From: Microbacterium resistens NBRC 103078
GTDB lineage: Bacteria > Actinomycetota > Actinomycetes > Actinomycetales > Microbacteriaceae
Length of the DNA: 51,788 nucleotides
Assembly (NCBI RefSeq): GCF_001552355.1
Contig: NZ_BCRA01000034.1
Span: forward strand, 1-51,788
Direction: 5' to 3'
Every line of letters starts with the position of its first letter. The stretch's first letter is position 1. Positions 7,477 through 15,709 of the stretch are shown here, piece by piece. Below the pieces are notes generated by a model. The model searched no databases. It saw only the letters and a program-made list of their open reading frames with translations, and had not been told where the DNA came from. Position numbers and translations under genes: made by a program.

Positions 7477-8637
7477 TCATGACGACCGCAGCGCGGCGAT
7501 CCGCGTGACGGCCTCCGTCAGCACCTCGGGAGAGCAGGCGATGTTGATCCGGACGTGTCCGGCGCCCTCCGCGCCGAAGGTCGGGCCGCGGTTCAGGGCG
7601 ACCTTCGCCTCCCGCAGGATCCGTCCGGCCGGGTCGTCGCCCCAGCCGAGCGGGCGCAGGTCGACCCAGGCGAGATAGCCGGCATCGGGGATGCGGTACT
7701 CCGCCTCGGGCAGCAGCTCGGTCAGCAGGCGCGCGAGGAGTCGGCGGTTCTGATCGAGCGCCGCGAGGAGTCCGTCCAACCAGGCGTCGCTCTCCGGCGC
7801 CCACGCCGCGACGGCGGCCAGCGCGCCGAACAGGCCGGTCCGCCACTCGACCTCGGCGGGAAGACCCCGGACGACGGCTGCGGGGCGCTCCCCCGCGGTC
7901 ACCATCACGGCGCACTTGAGTCCTGCGAGGTTGTACGCCTTGCTCGCGCTCGTGACGGTGAAGCCGACCTCCGCCGCCTGCGCGGAGGCGGCGAGGAACG
8001 GTGTGAACGCGACGCCCGGCTGCACCAGCGGCGCGTGGATCTCGTCGCTCACGACGATCGCACCGTGCGCGGCCGCAATCTCAGCCACCCGTGCGAGCGC
8101 CTCCCGCGCGTGCACGGTGCCGGTCGGGTTGTGCGGATTGCTGAGCAGCACCGCCCGCGCGCCGCCGGCGAGGGCGCGTTCGATGCCCGCCGTGTCCAGC
8201 TCCCATCCGTCGCCCGTGTCGCGCAGCGGCACCGGCTCGACGACCGCCCCCGATTCCTCGATGCAGTCGACGAAGGGCGGGTAGACCGGCGGTGCGATCA
8301 CGACGCGGTCGCCCGGCTGCAGCGCCGCGCGGAGGATCTCGACGACGCCCATCATCACGTCGCCCGTGGTGCGGACCTGCGTCGGGTCCACGGTCCAGCC
8401 GAATCGGCGCGCCGCGAACGCGGAGAACGCGGAGCGGACGCCCGGGTCCGGCGGCGTGTAACCCGTGTCGCCCAGCTCCACCGCGCGCATGAGGCGTTCC
8501 GTGATCGCCGGGGCGAGGGGGAAGTCGGACTCCGCGACGAACAGCGGCAGGACGTCATCGGGATACGTCCGCCATTTGGTGCTGGATCGTTGACGGAGCT
8601 GGTCGATCGGCAGGGCCTGGAGCGGAGCGGACGTCAT
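7477..8637 (-). CDS. MalY/PatB-type PLP-dependent aminotransferase / cystathionine beta-lyase
   Basis: This 386-residue fold-type I PLP enzyme shows LFVAESDFPLAPAI near the N-terminus (the MalY/PatB version of the substrate loop), the PPVYPPF aromatic motif, SNPHNPTGTVH, VSDEIHAPLV (Asp 198 to the pyridine nitrogen) and the PLP-binding lysine in TSASKAYNLAGLK (Lys 233). C-terminal RINIACSPEVL supplies the carboxylate-binding Arg. MalY/PatB enzymes cleave cystathionine and related C-S substrates and some have transaminase activity. ATG 8637 is preceded by TAGGCT with a 6-nt gap, so the mRNA is likely leaderless. A downstream MFS exporter is in the same orientation and may share the transcript. 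Confidence 0.87.
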   Translation of the reverse strand: MTSAPLQALPIDQLRQRSSTKWRTYPDDVLPLFVAESDFPLAPAITERLMRAVELGDTGYTPPDPGVRSAFSAFAARRFGWTVDPTQVRTTGDVMMGVVEILRAALQPGDRVVIAPPVYPPFVDCIEESGAVVEPVPLRDTGDGWELDTAGIERALAGGARAVLLSNPHNPTGTVHAREALARVAEIAAAHGAIVVSDEIHAPLVQPGVAFTPFLAASAQAAEVGFTVTSASKAYNLAGLKCAVMVTAGERPAAVVRGLPAEVEWRTGLFGALAAVAAWAPESDAWLDGLLAALDQNRRLLARLLTELLPEAEYRIPDAGYLAWVDLRPLGWGDDPAGRILREAKVALNRGPTFGAEGAGHVRINIACSPEVLTEAVTRIAALRSS

Positions 8638-8643
8638 CCTCCG

Positions 8644-8649
8644 AGCCTA
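8644..8649 (-). promoter_or_regulatory. -10 box (TAGGCT) of the patB-like gene
   Basis: TAGGCT on the minus strand is separated from ATG 8637 by exactly 6 nt (CGGAGG). The GGAGG touching the start codon is too close to act as a Shine-Dalgarno site, so the mRNA is probably leaderless. Confidence 0.6.
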
Positions 8650-8686
8650 GCGATCCGGGAGCGGTCGCGACCGCGCGGACGGAGCA

Positions 8687-8727
8687 TGACGAAGGCCCGA
8701 CGCCCAGGCGGCGTCGGGCCTTCGTCA
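8687..8727 (-). terminator. strong intrinsic-type terminator of the suf operon
   Basis: An 18-bp perfect stem (8687-8704 with 8710-8727) closes a 5-nt loop, just after the last suf gene. The core is GGCCCGACGCC / GGCGTCGGGCC. There is no long T-tract, as is usual in high-GC actinobacteria. Confidence 0.85.
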
Positions 8728-8735
8728 GGGCCGGG

Positions 8736-9065
8736 TCAGATCGCGAAGCCGAGCGCGCGCATCATGTCGCGCCCGTCGTCGGTGATCCGCTCCGGACCCC
8801 ACGGCGGCATCCACACCCAGTTGATGCGGAATCGCTCGACGACGGAGTCCAGCGCCTGCGCGGTCTGCTCCTCGAGCACGTCCGTGAGCGGGCAGCCGGC
8901 GCTCGTGAGCGTCATGTGGATCACGAGGGCGTCGTTCTCGTCGTCCCAGGCGAGGTCGTAGATGAGTCCGAGGTCGACGACGTTGATCCCGAGCTCCGGA
9001 TCCATGACGTCCTTGAGCGCCTCGGTGACCTCGTCGTACTTCTCCTCGGTGAGGGTCGCGGTCAT
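8736..9065 (-). CDS. sufT: SufT/MIP18-like metal-sulfur cluster assembly factor (DUF59)
   Basis: The 109-residue protein is a single DUF59/MIP18 domain: VTEALKDVMDPELGINVVDLGLIYDL at the N-terminus and the conserved cysteine in LTSAGCPLTDVLEEQ. Members help maturation of Fe-S proteins. It is the last gene of the suf cluster and is followed by a strong terminator. The ATG at 9065 lies 9 nt after the sufC stop. A TAGGCT box 6 nt upstream includes that stop codon, so the gene may also have its own leaderless promoter. The suf context leaves little doubt about the pathway; the exact step is less certain. Confidence 0.88.
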   Translation of the reverse strand: MTATLTEEKYDEVTEALKDVMDPELGINVVDLGLIYDLAWDDENDALVIHMTLTSAGCPLTDVLEEQTAQALDSVVERFRINWVWMPPWGPERITDDGRDMMRALGFAI

Positions 9066-9071
9066 GGCTTC

Positions 9072-9077
9072 AGCCTA
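9072..9077 (-). promoter_or_regulatory. possible internal -10 box for sufT, overlapping the sufC stop codon
   Basis: TAGGCT on the minus strand starts with the TAG stop codon of sufC (9075-9077) and is 6 nt upstream of ATG 9065. It matches the leaderless pattern seen at other genes here. Confidence 0.45.
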
Positions 9078-9845
9078 CGCCTCGATCGGCGCGGAGGGGT
9101 CGAGGAACCGGTCGTAGCCCTCGTCCTCGAGCCGGTCGGCCAGCTCGGGGCCGCCCTCCTCGACGATCTTGCCCGCGACGACCACGTGCACGAAGTCCGG
9201 GCGGATGTAACGGAGGATCCGGGTGTAGTGCGTGATGAGCAGCACACCGAGGTTCGTCTCCGCCTTGGCGCGGTTGACGCCCTCCGACACGATCTTGAGC
9301 GCGTCGACGTCGAGGCCCGAGTCGGTCTCGTCGAGCACGGCGATCTTCGGCTTGAGCACCTCGAGCTGAAGGATCTCGTGGCGCTTCTTCTCGCCGCCGG
9401 AGAAGCCCTCGTTGACGTTGCGCTGCGCGAACTTGCCGTCCATGCGCAGGTTCGCCATCGCGGCCTTGACGTCCTTGGTCCACTGCCGGATCGACGGCGC
9501 CTCGCCGTCGAGGGCGGTCTTGGCCGTGCGCAGGAAGTTCGTCACGGTGACGCCGGGGATCTCCACCGGGTACTGCATCGCGAGGAACAGGCCCGCGCGG
9601 GCGCGCTCGTCCACGCTCATCTCCAGCACGTCCTCGCCGTCGAGCGTGATCGATCCGCTCGTGACGGTGTACTTCGGGTGGCCTGCGATCGTGTAGGCCA
9701 GCGTGGACTTCCCGGAGCCGTTGGGGCCCATGATCGCGTGGGTCTCGCCCGTGCGCATGGTCAGGGTGATCCCGTTGAGGATCGGGGTGGTCCCTGCATC
9801 GGTCTCGACCGTCACGTGGAGGTCGCGGATCTCGAGGACAGACAT
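9075..9845 (-). CDS. sufC: Fe-S cluster assembly ATPase SufC
   Basis: This 256-residue ABC-type ATPase has Walker A GPNGSGKST (40-48), Q-loop FLAMQYPVEIPGV, signature FSGGEKKRHEILQL, Walker B IAVLDETDSGLD and H-loop LLITHYTRIL. The DETDSGLD Walker B and ITHY H-loop are SufC-specific variants. SufC drives the SufBCD scaffold on which Fe-S clusters are built. It lies downstream of sufB, sufD and the Rieske ferredoxin gene with a gap of 54 nt, and the ATG is preceded by AAGGAGAA. Confidence 0.95.
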   Translation of the reverse strand: MSVLEIRDLHVTVETDAGTTPILNGITLTMRTGETHAIMGPNGSGKSTLAYTIAGHPKYTVTSGSITLDGEDVLEMSVDERARAGLFLAMQYPVEIPGVTVTNFLRTAKTALDGEAPSIRQWTKDVKAAMANLRMDGKFAQRNVNEGFSGGEKKRHEILQLEVLKPKIAVLDETDSGLDVDALKIVSEGVNRAKAETNLGVLLITHYTRILRYIRPDFVHVVVAGKIVEEGGPELADRLEDEGYDRFLDPSAPIEA

Positions 9846-9899
9846 TCTGTTCTCCTTCGTCGGTTCTTTACGTCGTGGTGCGTCGGGACGGCGCGCTGG

Positions 9900-10235
9900 T
9901 CAGAGCGCGGAGACGTCCTTCGTGACGGCGGGGTCGATGAGCACGTCGTCGCCATCGATCTCGACGACGTAGACGGGGACGGGCTCGTAGGCGGGGAGGT
10001 TGAGCGGCTTGCCCGTGCACAGCGAGAACGCCGAGCCGTGCGCCCAGCACTCGAGGGTCTGCCCCTCGACGAACCCCTCGGACAGCGAGATGTCGCCGTG
10101 CGTGCAGGTGTCGCCGATCGCGTGGATCGTGCCCTCCGCGTCGAGCACGACGGCGATCGGGACGCCGTCGAGCTCGACCCGCAGCGGGGTGTCCTGTTCG
10201 AGGTCGCTCACTCCGCAGGCGCGCTGGGCGCTCAT
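9900..10235 (-). CDS. Rieske [2Fe-2S] ferredoxin-like protein of the suf operon
   Basis: This 111-residue protein is a Rieske domain with both cluster motifs present, C-X-H (CTHGDISL) and C-X2-H (CWAHGSAF). It matches the 'non-heme iron oxygenase ferredoxin subunit' proteins that sit between sufD and sufC in many actinobacteria. The likely role is electron supply during cluster assembly, but this is inference from position. The ATG overlaps the sufD stop by 4 nt, so translation is coupled. Confidence 0.88.
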   Translation of the reverse strand: MSAQRACGVSDLEQDTPLRVELDGVPIAVVLDAEGTIHAIGDTCTHGDISLSEGFVEGQTLECWAHGSAFSLCTGKPLNLPAYEPVPVYVVEIDGDDVLIDPAVTKDVSAL

Positions 10236-11434
10236 GCGGAGACCTCGGCGAGCTCCGCCTCGATCGCGGCGAGCAGCTCCTCCTCAAGGGCGGGGATGCG
10301 CAGCCGCTGCACGATGTCGCTCAGGAAGCCGAGCACGACCAGCCGGCGCGCCTCCTCTTCCGGAATGCCCCGGGCCTGGAGGTAGAACAGCTGCTCGTCG
10401 TCGAAACGCCCCGTGGCGCTCGCGTGCCCCGCACCGAGGATGTCGCCGGTCTCGATCTCGAGGTTCGGGATCGAGTCCGCGTGGGCGCCCTCGGTGAGGA
10501 CCAGGTTGCGGTTCGCCTCGTACGAGTCGGTGCCGGTCGCGTCCGGGCCGATCAGGACGTCACCGATCCACACGCTGTGGGCGCTCTCCCCCTGGAGGGC
10601 GCCCTTGTAGAGGACGTCGCCGGTCGTGTGCGGGCCCTTGTGGTGCAGGTACACCTGGCTCTCCAGGTGCTGACCGGCGTCCGCGTAGGAGAGCCCGTAC
10701 ATACGGCCCTCGGAGCCCGCGCCGGCGAGCTCCAGGCTGGGGTTGACGCGCACGACGCCCCCGCCGAAGCTCACCACGAAGTGCGTGAGCGCCGCATCGC
10801 GGTCCACCCGCGCCTGGTGCGCCGCGGCGTGGATCGCGTCGTCCGCCCAGCGCTGCACGGAGACCACCGTGAGGCGGGATCCCTCCCGCGCGATGATCTC
10901 GACGTTCTGCGCGTACTGCGCCGACCCGTGGTGGTCGAGCACGACCGTGGCCTGCGCGTTCGGCATCGCCTCGATGAGGAGCTGGCCGAAGGCGCGCTTG
11001 CCGGCGCCCGTCCCGTCGATGCGGAGCACGATCGGCTCCGCCACCTCGTCGCTCTCCTCGATGCGCAGGTGCAGACCGCGGCGGGCGTGCTTCCAGGCGA
11101 GGGCGCTGACACGGTCCTCCGGACGGAAGAACTGCCCGTATGCGTCCTCCTCGTCGGGGACGAGGAAGGCCTCCGCCGCGTCGAGGTCGATCGAGACCGC
11201 GTCGTCGTCACCCGGCTCGTCCGCGAGCAGCGCGCGCAGGCGCTCCACCGGCGTGTGCTTCCAGTTGACCTCGCGGCCCGTCGGAGCGTCGAAGTCCGCG
11301 GGATCGAACGAGTGCGGGCGCTCCGAGCGGGTCTGGACGGGGACGAAGCTCCCCGCCGCGGCGACCTGTGCCGCGGGGTCGATGTGGGCGTGCGTGTCCT
11401 GCGCCGCAGAGGGCGCCGTCGTCGAGGCCGTCAT
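10232..11434 (-). CDS. sufD: Fe-S cluster assembly protein SufD
   Basis: The 400-residue protein has the SufB/D beta-helix core with the diagnostic C-terminal blocks YKGALQGESAHSVWIGDVLIG, YEANRNLVLTEGAHADSIPNLEIETGDILGAGHASATGRFDDEQLFYLQARGI. The latter includes the conserved His of GHASATGRFD. SufD pairs with SufB and SufC in the scaffold complex. The ATG directly follows the TAG of sufB with no gap, so the ribosome-binding site lies within sufB and coupling is expected. Confidence 0.94.
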   Translation of the reverse strand: MTASTTAPSAAQDTHAHIDPAAQVAAAGSFVPVQTRSERPHSFDPADFDAPTGREVNWKHTPVERLRALLADEPGDDDAVSIDLDAAEAFLVPDEEDAYGQFFRPEDRVSALAWKHARRGLHLRIEESDEVAEPIVLRIDGTGAGKRAFGQLLIEAMPNAQATVVLDHHGSAQYAQNVEIIAREGSRLTVVSVQRWADDAIHAAAHQARVDRDAALTHFVVSFGGGVVRVNPSLELAGAGSEGRMYGLSYADAGQHLESQVYLHHKGPHTTGDVLYKGALQGESAHSVWIGDVLIGPDATGTDSYEANRNLVLTEGAHADSIPNLEIETGDILGAGHASATGRFDDEQLFYLQARGIPEEEARRLVVLGFLSDIVQRLRIPALEEELLAAIEAELAEVSA

Positions 11435-12853
11435 CTAGCCGACCGATCCTTCCATGCCCATCTCGATGAGCTTGTTCAGTTCCATCGCGTACTCCATGGG
11501 CAGCTCCCGCGCGATCGGCTCGATGAAGCCGCGCACGATCATCGCCATCGCCTCGTCCTCGGGCATGCCGCGGGACTGCAGGTAGAAGAGCTGCTCCTCA
11601 CTGACCTTCGACACCGTGGCCTCGTGCCCGAGCTGCACGTCGTCGACCCGGATGTCGATCGCCGGGTAGGTGTCGGAGCGGGACTTCGTGTCCACGAGCA
11701 GAGCGTCGCAGCGCACCGTGTTCGCCGAGTGGTGGGCGTTCGCGTCCACACGGACCTCGCCGCGATACCCCGCGCGTCCGCCGCCGCGGGCGATCGACTT
11801 CGAGACGATCGACGACTGCGTGTAGGGCGCCATGTGGATCATCTTCGCGCCAGCGTCCTGGTGCTGGCCCGGGCCCGCGAACGCGACCGAGAGGGTCTCG
11901 CCCTTGGCGTGCTCGCCCATCAGGTAGATGGACGGGTACTTCATGGTGACCTTGGAGCCGATGTTGCCGTCGACCCACTCCATGGTCGCGCCCTCGTGGG
12001 CGACCGCACGCTTGGTGACGAGGTTGTAGACGTTGTTCGACCAGTTCTGGATCGTCGTGTAGCGCACGCGGGCGTTCTTCTTCACGATGATCTCGACGAC
12101 GGCCGAGTGCAGCGAGTCGCTCTTGTAGATCGGCGCGGTGCAGCCCTCGATGTAGTGGACGTAGCTGCCCTCGTCGGCGATGATGAGCGTCCGCTCGAAC
12201 TGGCCCATGTTCTCCGTGTTGATGCGGAAGTAGGCCTGCAGCGGGATCTCCACGTGCACGCCCTTCGGCACGTACACGAACGAGCCACCCGACCAGACGG
12301 CCGTGTTCAGCGCCGCGAACTTGTTGTCGCCGGCCGGGATGACGGTCCCGAAGTACTCCTCGAAGAACTCGGGGTGCTCCCGCAGCGCCGTGTCGGTGTC
12401 CATGAAGATGACGCCCTGCTGCTCCAGGTCCTCGCGGATCTGGTGATAGACGACCTCGGACTCGTACTGTGCGGCGACGCCCGCGACGAGGCGCTGACGC
12501 TCCGCCTCCGGGATGCCGAGGCGCTCGTAGGTCTCACGGATGTCCGCGGGCAAGTCCTCCCAGGACTGGGCCTGCTTCTCGGTGGAGCGCACGAAGTACT
12601 TGATGTTGTCGAAGTCGATCTCGCTGAGGTCGGCGCCCCAGGTCGGCATCGGCTTGCGCCCGAAGAGCTGGAGCCCCTTGAGACGGGTCTTCAGCATCCA
12701 CTCGGGCTCGTTCTTGAGGGCCGAGATGTCCCGGACGACCGCCTCGCTCAGACCGCGTTTCGCGCTGGCGCCGGCGGCATCGGGGTCGTGCCAGCCGAAC
12801 TCGTACACCCCCAGACCATCGAGCTCCGGGCGATCGATCAGCACATCCGACAT
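11435..12853 (-). CDS. sufB: Fe-S cluster assembly scaffold SufB
   Basis: The 472-residue protein has the complete SufB pattern: [47 protein letters not shown] with the conserved Cys of [34 protein letters not shown], and the C-terminal [22 protein letters not shown]. It is the first gene of sufB-sufD-Rieske-sufC-sufT. No sufR-like repressor gene precedes it, unlike in mycobacteria. ATG 12853 is preferred over the GTG one codon upstream because a GAGGAG site lies 9-10 nt before it. It is divergent from ctaA. Confidence 0.95.
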   Translation of the reverse strand: MSDVLIDRPELDGLGVYEFGWHDPDAAGASAKRGLSEAVVRDISALKNEPEWMLKTRLKGLQLFGRKPMPTWGADLSEIDFDNIKYFVRSTEKQAQSWEDLPADIRETYERLGIPEAERQRLVAGVAAQYESEVVYHQIREDLEQQGVIFMDTDTALREHPEFFEEYFGTVIPAGDNKFAALNTAVWSGGSFVYVPKGVHVEIPLQAYFRINTENMGQFERTLIIADEGSYVHYIEGCTAPIYKSDSLHSAVVEIIVKKNARVRYTTIQNWSNNVYNLVTKRAVAHEGATMEWVDGNIGSKVTMKYPSIYLMGEHAKGETLSVAFAGPGQHQDAGAKMIHMAPYTQSSIVSKSIARGGGRAGYRGEVRVDANAHHSANTVRCDALLVDTKSRSDTYPAIDIRVDDVQLGHEATVSKVSEEQLFYLQSRGMPEDEAMAMIVRGFIEPIARELPMEYAMELNKLIEMGMEGSVG

Positions 12854-12905
12854 CACACACTCTCCTCATCGGGCCGCAACGGTGTCATCCGCCCCGGCAC
12901 GCCGC

Positions 12906-12930
12906 ATCCCCGTCGTGTCTGCGGGGATGG
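12906..12930 (-). promoter_or_regulatory. hairpin in the sufB upstream region
   Basis: CATCCCCG (12906-12913) and CGGGGATG (12923-12930) form an 8-bp perfect inverted repeat with a 9-nt spacer in the divergent sufB-ctaA gap, about 55 nt upstream of sufB. It could be an operator or a leader hairpin; no regulator is encoded next to it. Confidence 0.4.
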
Positions 12931-13083
12931 GGGTGCCGCTGGTGGGCCCTCTCATGGACGCTTCGCGCCTAGACTGTTCTCGATGTCACGCGCACGAGCG
13001 CGCGCATCGCAACACCCCCGATTCTACAGGTTCCCTCCGACATGCGGACCGTTTCCGTCCCGCCGGCGGGATCCGGAGGACCC

Positions 13084-14235
13084 ATGCCCGAGAGCACCGT
13101 TTCGCCTGCCGCCCCGCACCGCCTCCGCGAGGCTCCTCCCCGTCCCGGCGGCGGCGCGGAGGCCGCACCGTTCCCGGCCAGGCCCCTGCGCGTGTTCGCA
13201 TGGCTCTCGTTCCTCGCGGAGGTCATCATCATCGGGACCGGCGGCGCCGTGCGGCTCAGCGGTTCCGGCCTCGGCTGCTCGGAGTGGCCGATGTGCACCC
13301 CGGACTCGCTCGTGCCGACGCCCGAGCAGGGCTATCACGGGATCATCGAGTTCGGGAACCGAACCATGACGGGCGTCGTGGGCCTGCTGGCGCTCGCCGT
13401 CCTGCTGCTGCTCCTGCACGCGGTCGGTGGCCGCCGCGCGGTGCGCTCCACCCTCTGGTTCGCCGGCGGCGGCATCGTCGCCGCACTGATCGCCTACGGG
13501 ATCGGCACCGCGGCGGGCCTTCCCGGTTTCATGTTCCTCAACGCGACCCTGCTCCTCGCCGTCGTGGTCGCGGCAGTCTTCTCGCTCCGCGCGAACGGCA
13601 CCCGACGCGACCTCACCGCCCTCGCGTGGCTCACGGTGATCGGCATCATCGCCCAGGCCTTCGTCGGAGGCATCACGGTCGTCACGGGACTCAATCCCTT
13701 CATCGTCGGCTTCCACTACGCCTCCTCCCTCGTCCTCGTCTGCATCACCGCCGCGTTCCTCGTCCGGATGCGCGAACCGGCCGGGCCGCGAGAGCGGGTC
13801 GTCCCGTCCTGGTTCGCCGCGCTCACCCACGTCACGGGGCTCGTGCTCGCCGTGACGATCGTCGTGGGAGTCCTCACCACCGGATCCGGACCCCACTCCG
13901 GCGATGCGGACATCGTCCGGCGCGGGTTCGACGCGTCCGTGATGGCGCACGTGCACTCCTGGCCCGGGTACGTGCTCGCGGCGCTCGTGCTGCTCCTGGC
14001 GGTGATCGCCGGGGTCCGCCGGCTCCGGCCCCGCGCCTGGCTCCTGGCCCTGATCGTCGCGATCGGCGTCCAGGTCGCCGTCGGCGTGATCCAGGCGCGG
14101 ACGGGGCTGCCCGAGGTGCTCGTCGGGACCCACATGGTGCTCGCCGCGCTGTCCGCCGCCGCCTACACCGTCGTCGTCCTGCGCCTGAAGCGCCCCGTCG
14201 CTTCCACCGCCCCGGACGCCCCTGCCGCCCCCTGA
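13084..14235 (+). CDS. ctaA: heme A synthase CtaA (COX15 family)
   Basis: This 383-residue membrane protein has about eight transmembrane segments in two repeats. Heme-ligand histidines sit in GYHGIIEFGNR and GFHYASSLVL of the first half, and in AHVHSWPGYVL and VGTHMVLAAL of the second. The extracytoplasmic cysteine pair is Cys 65 and Cys 71 in GLGCSEWPMC, as in the Cys-containing bacterial class. CtaA oxidises the heme O methyl group to heme A for cytochrome oxidase. Start ATG 13084 is chosen because GGAGGA lies just before it, though the spacing is short; the in-frame ATG 13042 has no such site. The N-terminal 30 residues are Pro/Ala-rich and cytoplasmic. Confidence 0.92.
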   Translation: MPESTVSPAAPHRLREAPPRPGGGAEAAPFPARPLRVFAWLSFLAEVIIIGTGGAVRLSGSGLGCSEWPMCTPDSLVPTPEQGYHGIIEFGNRTMTGVVGLLALAVLLLLLHAVGGRRAVRSTLWFAGGGIVAALIAYGIGTAAGLPGFMFLNATLLLAVVVAAVFSLRANGTRRDLTALAWLTVIGIIAQAFVGGITVVTGLNPFIVGFHYASSLVLVCITAAFLVRMREPAGPRERVVPSWFAALTHVTGLVLAVTIVVGVLTTGSGPHSGDADIVRRGFDASVMAHVHSWPGYVLAALVLLLAVIAGVRRLRPRAWLLALIVAIGVQVAVGVIQARTGLPEVLVGTHMVLAALSAAAYTVVVLRLKRPVASTAPDAPAAP

Positions 14236-14255
14236 TCCTCCGGCGTCCCCTTCCT

Positions 14256-14333
14256 CGAAACCCCCTCTCCCCGTCGAGACCCCCTCGGGCACACGTATCC
14301 CAGAGGGGGTTTCGACGGGGAGAGGGGGTTTCG
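14256..14333. repeat. 31-bp arm inverted repeat between convergent genes
   Basis: Arms at 14256-14286 and 14303-14333 are inverted copies with one mismatch around a 16-nt spacer. Each arm itself holds a direct repeat of the unit CGAAACCCCCTC (one copy reads CGAGACCCCCTC). It sits between convergent ctaA and the ABC permease, so it would make a very stable bidirectional terminator hairpin. It is much longer than the ordinary terminators in this window, which suggests a dispersed repeat element. Confidence 0.75.
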
Positions 14334-14365
14334 GCGGTGTGGAGGAGCGAGGATCCGGGCTGCCG

Positions 14366-15709
14366 TCACTCAGCGGCGAGCACCCGCGACACCGGCATGC
14401 GCAGCGCGGCGGCCGTCGGGACGAGCGTCGCGAGCGTGATCAGCCCGGCGCCGACCGCGCCGACCAGCAGGATCGGTCCCCACGCCACGACCGGGGCCGA
14501 CAACCCCAGGCCCGCAGCCAGGAACCCGCTGCCGATCACCGTCGCCGCCGCGCCGAGGAGAACCGCCGTCGCCGCGTGGATCGTCGCCTCCCCCCACGCC
14601 GCCCGCAGAATGACGCCGCGGTCGGCGCCGGCCGCCTGCAACAGCGCGACCTGGCGCTCGCGGGCCCCGGAGGCCATGAACACCGCGACCGCCGCCCCCG
14701 TCGTCCCCACCAGCAGCGGGCCGCCCAGCATCACGGCGACCGCCTCGGTCTGGATCGTCCAGTCGCCCTGCTGCCCCGTCCACGTCGGCGCCGCCGCCCC
14801 GAGCGTCGCCGCTCCGCTGTAGAGCCCGCCGACCAGGGCGATCGCGACCATCAGCGGTGCGATCACCGCGGTGCTCTGGCTCACGCGGGAGCGGGCATCG
14901 TGCCGGGCGAGGAACCACGCCCCCGACATCCGGGCCGGCACCAGCGCCGACCAGATCCGCTGGGCCGCGGGATACAGCACGGGCCCCCACGCCGCCATCA
15001 GCGCGACGACGGCAGGCGTCAGGAACATCCCTCGGTTCACGATCGATGAGAAGTCCCCGTCGCCGAGCCGCCAGGCAAGGGCGGTCACCCCGCCGAGGGT
15101 CGCGACGACCAGCACTCCACGCAGGACGCCCATGCGGATCCGGGGCGGTTCGGGTTCGCGCAGCGCCTCGACCGGCGGGACACGGCTCGCCCGGCGCGCC
15201 GCGCCGTGCCCTCCGGTCATGCAGAGGACGCCGACGCCGACCCCGACGCAGAGGAACGAGACCGGCCCCAGGCGCAGCGGGGTCGACAGCACCTCGTCGC
15301 CCCAGGTCTGGAAGAAGTACGCGAACAGCGGCCGCATGACCGTCGTCGTGAGCGCGCAGCCGAGAAGACCGCCGCCGATCCCGACGAGGCCGAGCTGGGC
15401 CCGCACCACGACGCCGACGCGCGAGGGTGACACCCCGACGACCTGCCAGAGGGCGTAGCCGCGCTGCTGGAGGGCCACGGTCAGGTTCGCCGCGCCCGCG
15501 ATCACGACGACGGCGCTGATCCCGGTGAAGACCAGAACCATGCTGCTCGCGCCCTCCAGGGTCTGCCTGACCGCGCCGCCCTGGACCAGCCCGGTCTCCA
15601 CCAGCATCGCGGCGAAGCCGGCCACGAACCCCACCACGACGGCCAGGAGCAACAGCCCGCTCCAGATCCGTGCCTGACGGACGAGGTCCGCCGCCATGAG
15701 CCGGATCAT
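14366..15709 (-). CDS. FtsX/MacB-type ABC transporter permease
   Basis: This 447-residue membrane protein has the FtsX-like arrangement twice: a helix at the N-terminus (IWSGLLLLAVVVGFVAGFAAMLV), a group at about 60-180 including LQQRGYALWQVVGVSPSRVGVVVRAQL, then a second group at the C-terminus with ARERQVALLQAAGADRGVILRAAWGEA. The 'R-x-R-Q-x-A-L-L-Q-A-x-G' block is the permease signature contacting the ATPase. It partners with the ATPase encoded immediately upstream (4-nt ATGA overlap). The family exports antimicrobial peptides, lipids or signals; the substrate is unknown. The divergent HK-RR pair likely controls it. Confidence 0.85.
   Translation of the reverse strand: MIRLMAADLVRQARIWSGLLLLAVVVGFVAGFAAMLVETGLVQGGAVRQTLEGASSMVLVFTGISAVVVIAGAANLTVALQQRGYALWQVVGVSPSRVGVVVRAQLGLVGIGGGLLGCALTTTVMRPLFAYFFQTWGDEVLSTPLRLGPVSFLCVGVGVGVLCMTGGHGAARRASRVPPVEALREPEPPRIRMGVLRGVLVVATLGGVTALAWRLGDGDFSSIVNRGMFLTPAVVALMAAWGPVLYPAAQRIWSALVPARMSGAWFLARHDARSRVSQSTAVIAPLMVAIALVGGLYSGAATLGAAAPTWTGQQGDWTIQTEAVAVMLGGPLLVGTTGAAVAVFMASGARERQVALLQAAGADRGVILRAAWGEATIHAATAVLLGAAATVIGSGFLAAGLGLSAPVVAWGPILLVGAVGAGLITLATLVPTAAALRMPVSRVLAAE

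Noticed and set aside
10424..13369. A long plus-strand open frame opposite sufD and sufB
   Set aside because: Shadow of the SUF genes, whose motifs are unambiguous on the minus strand.
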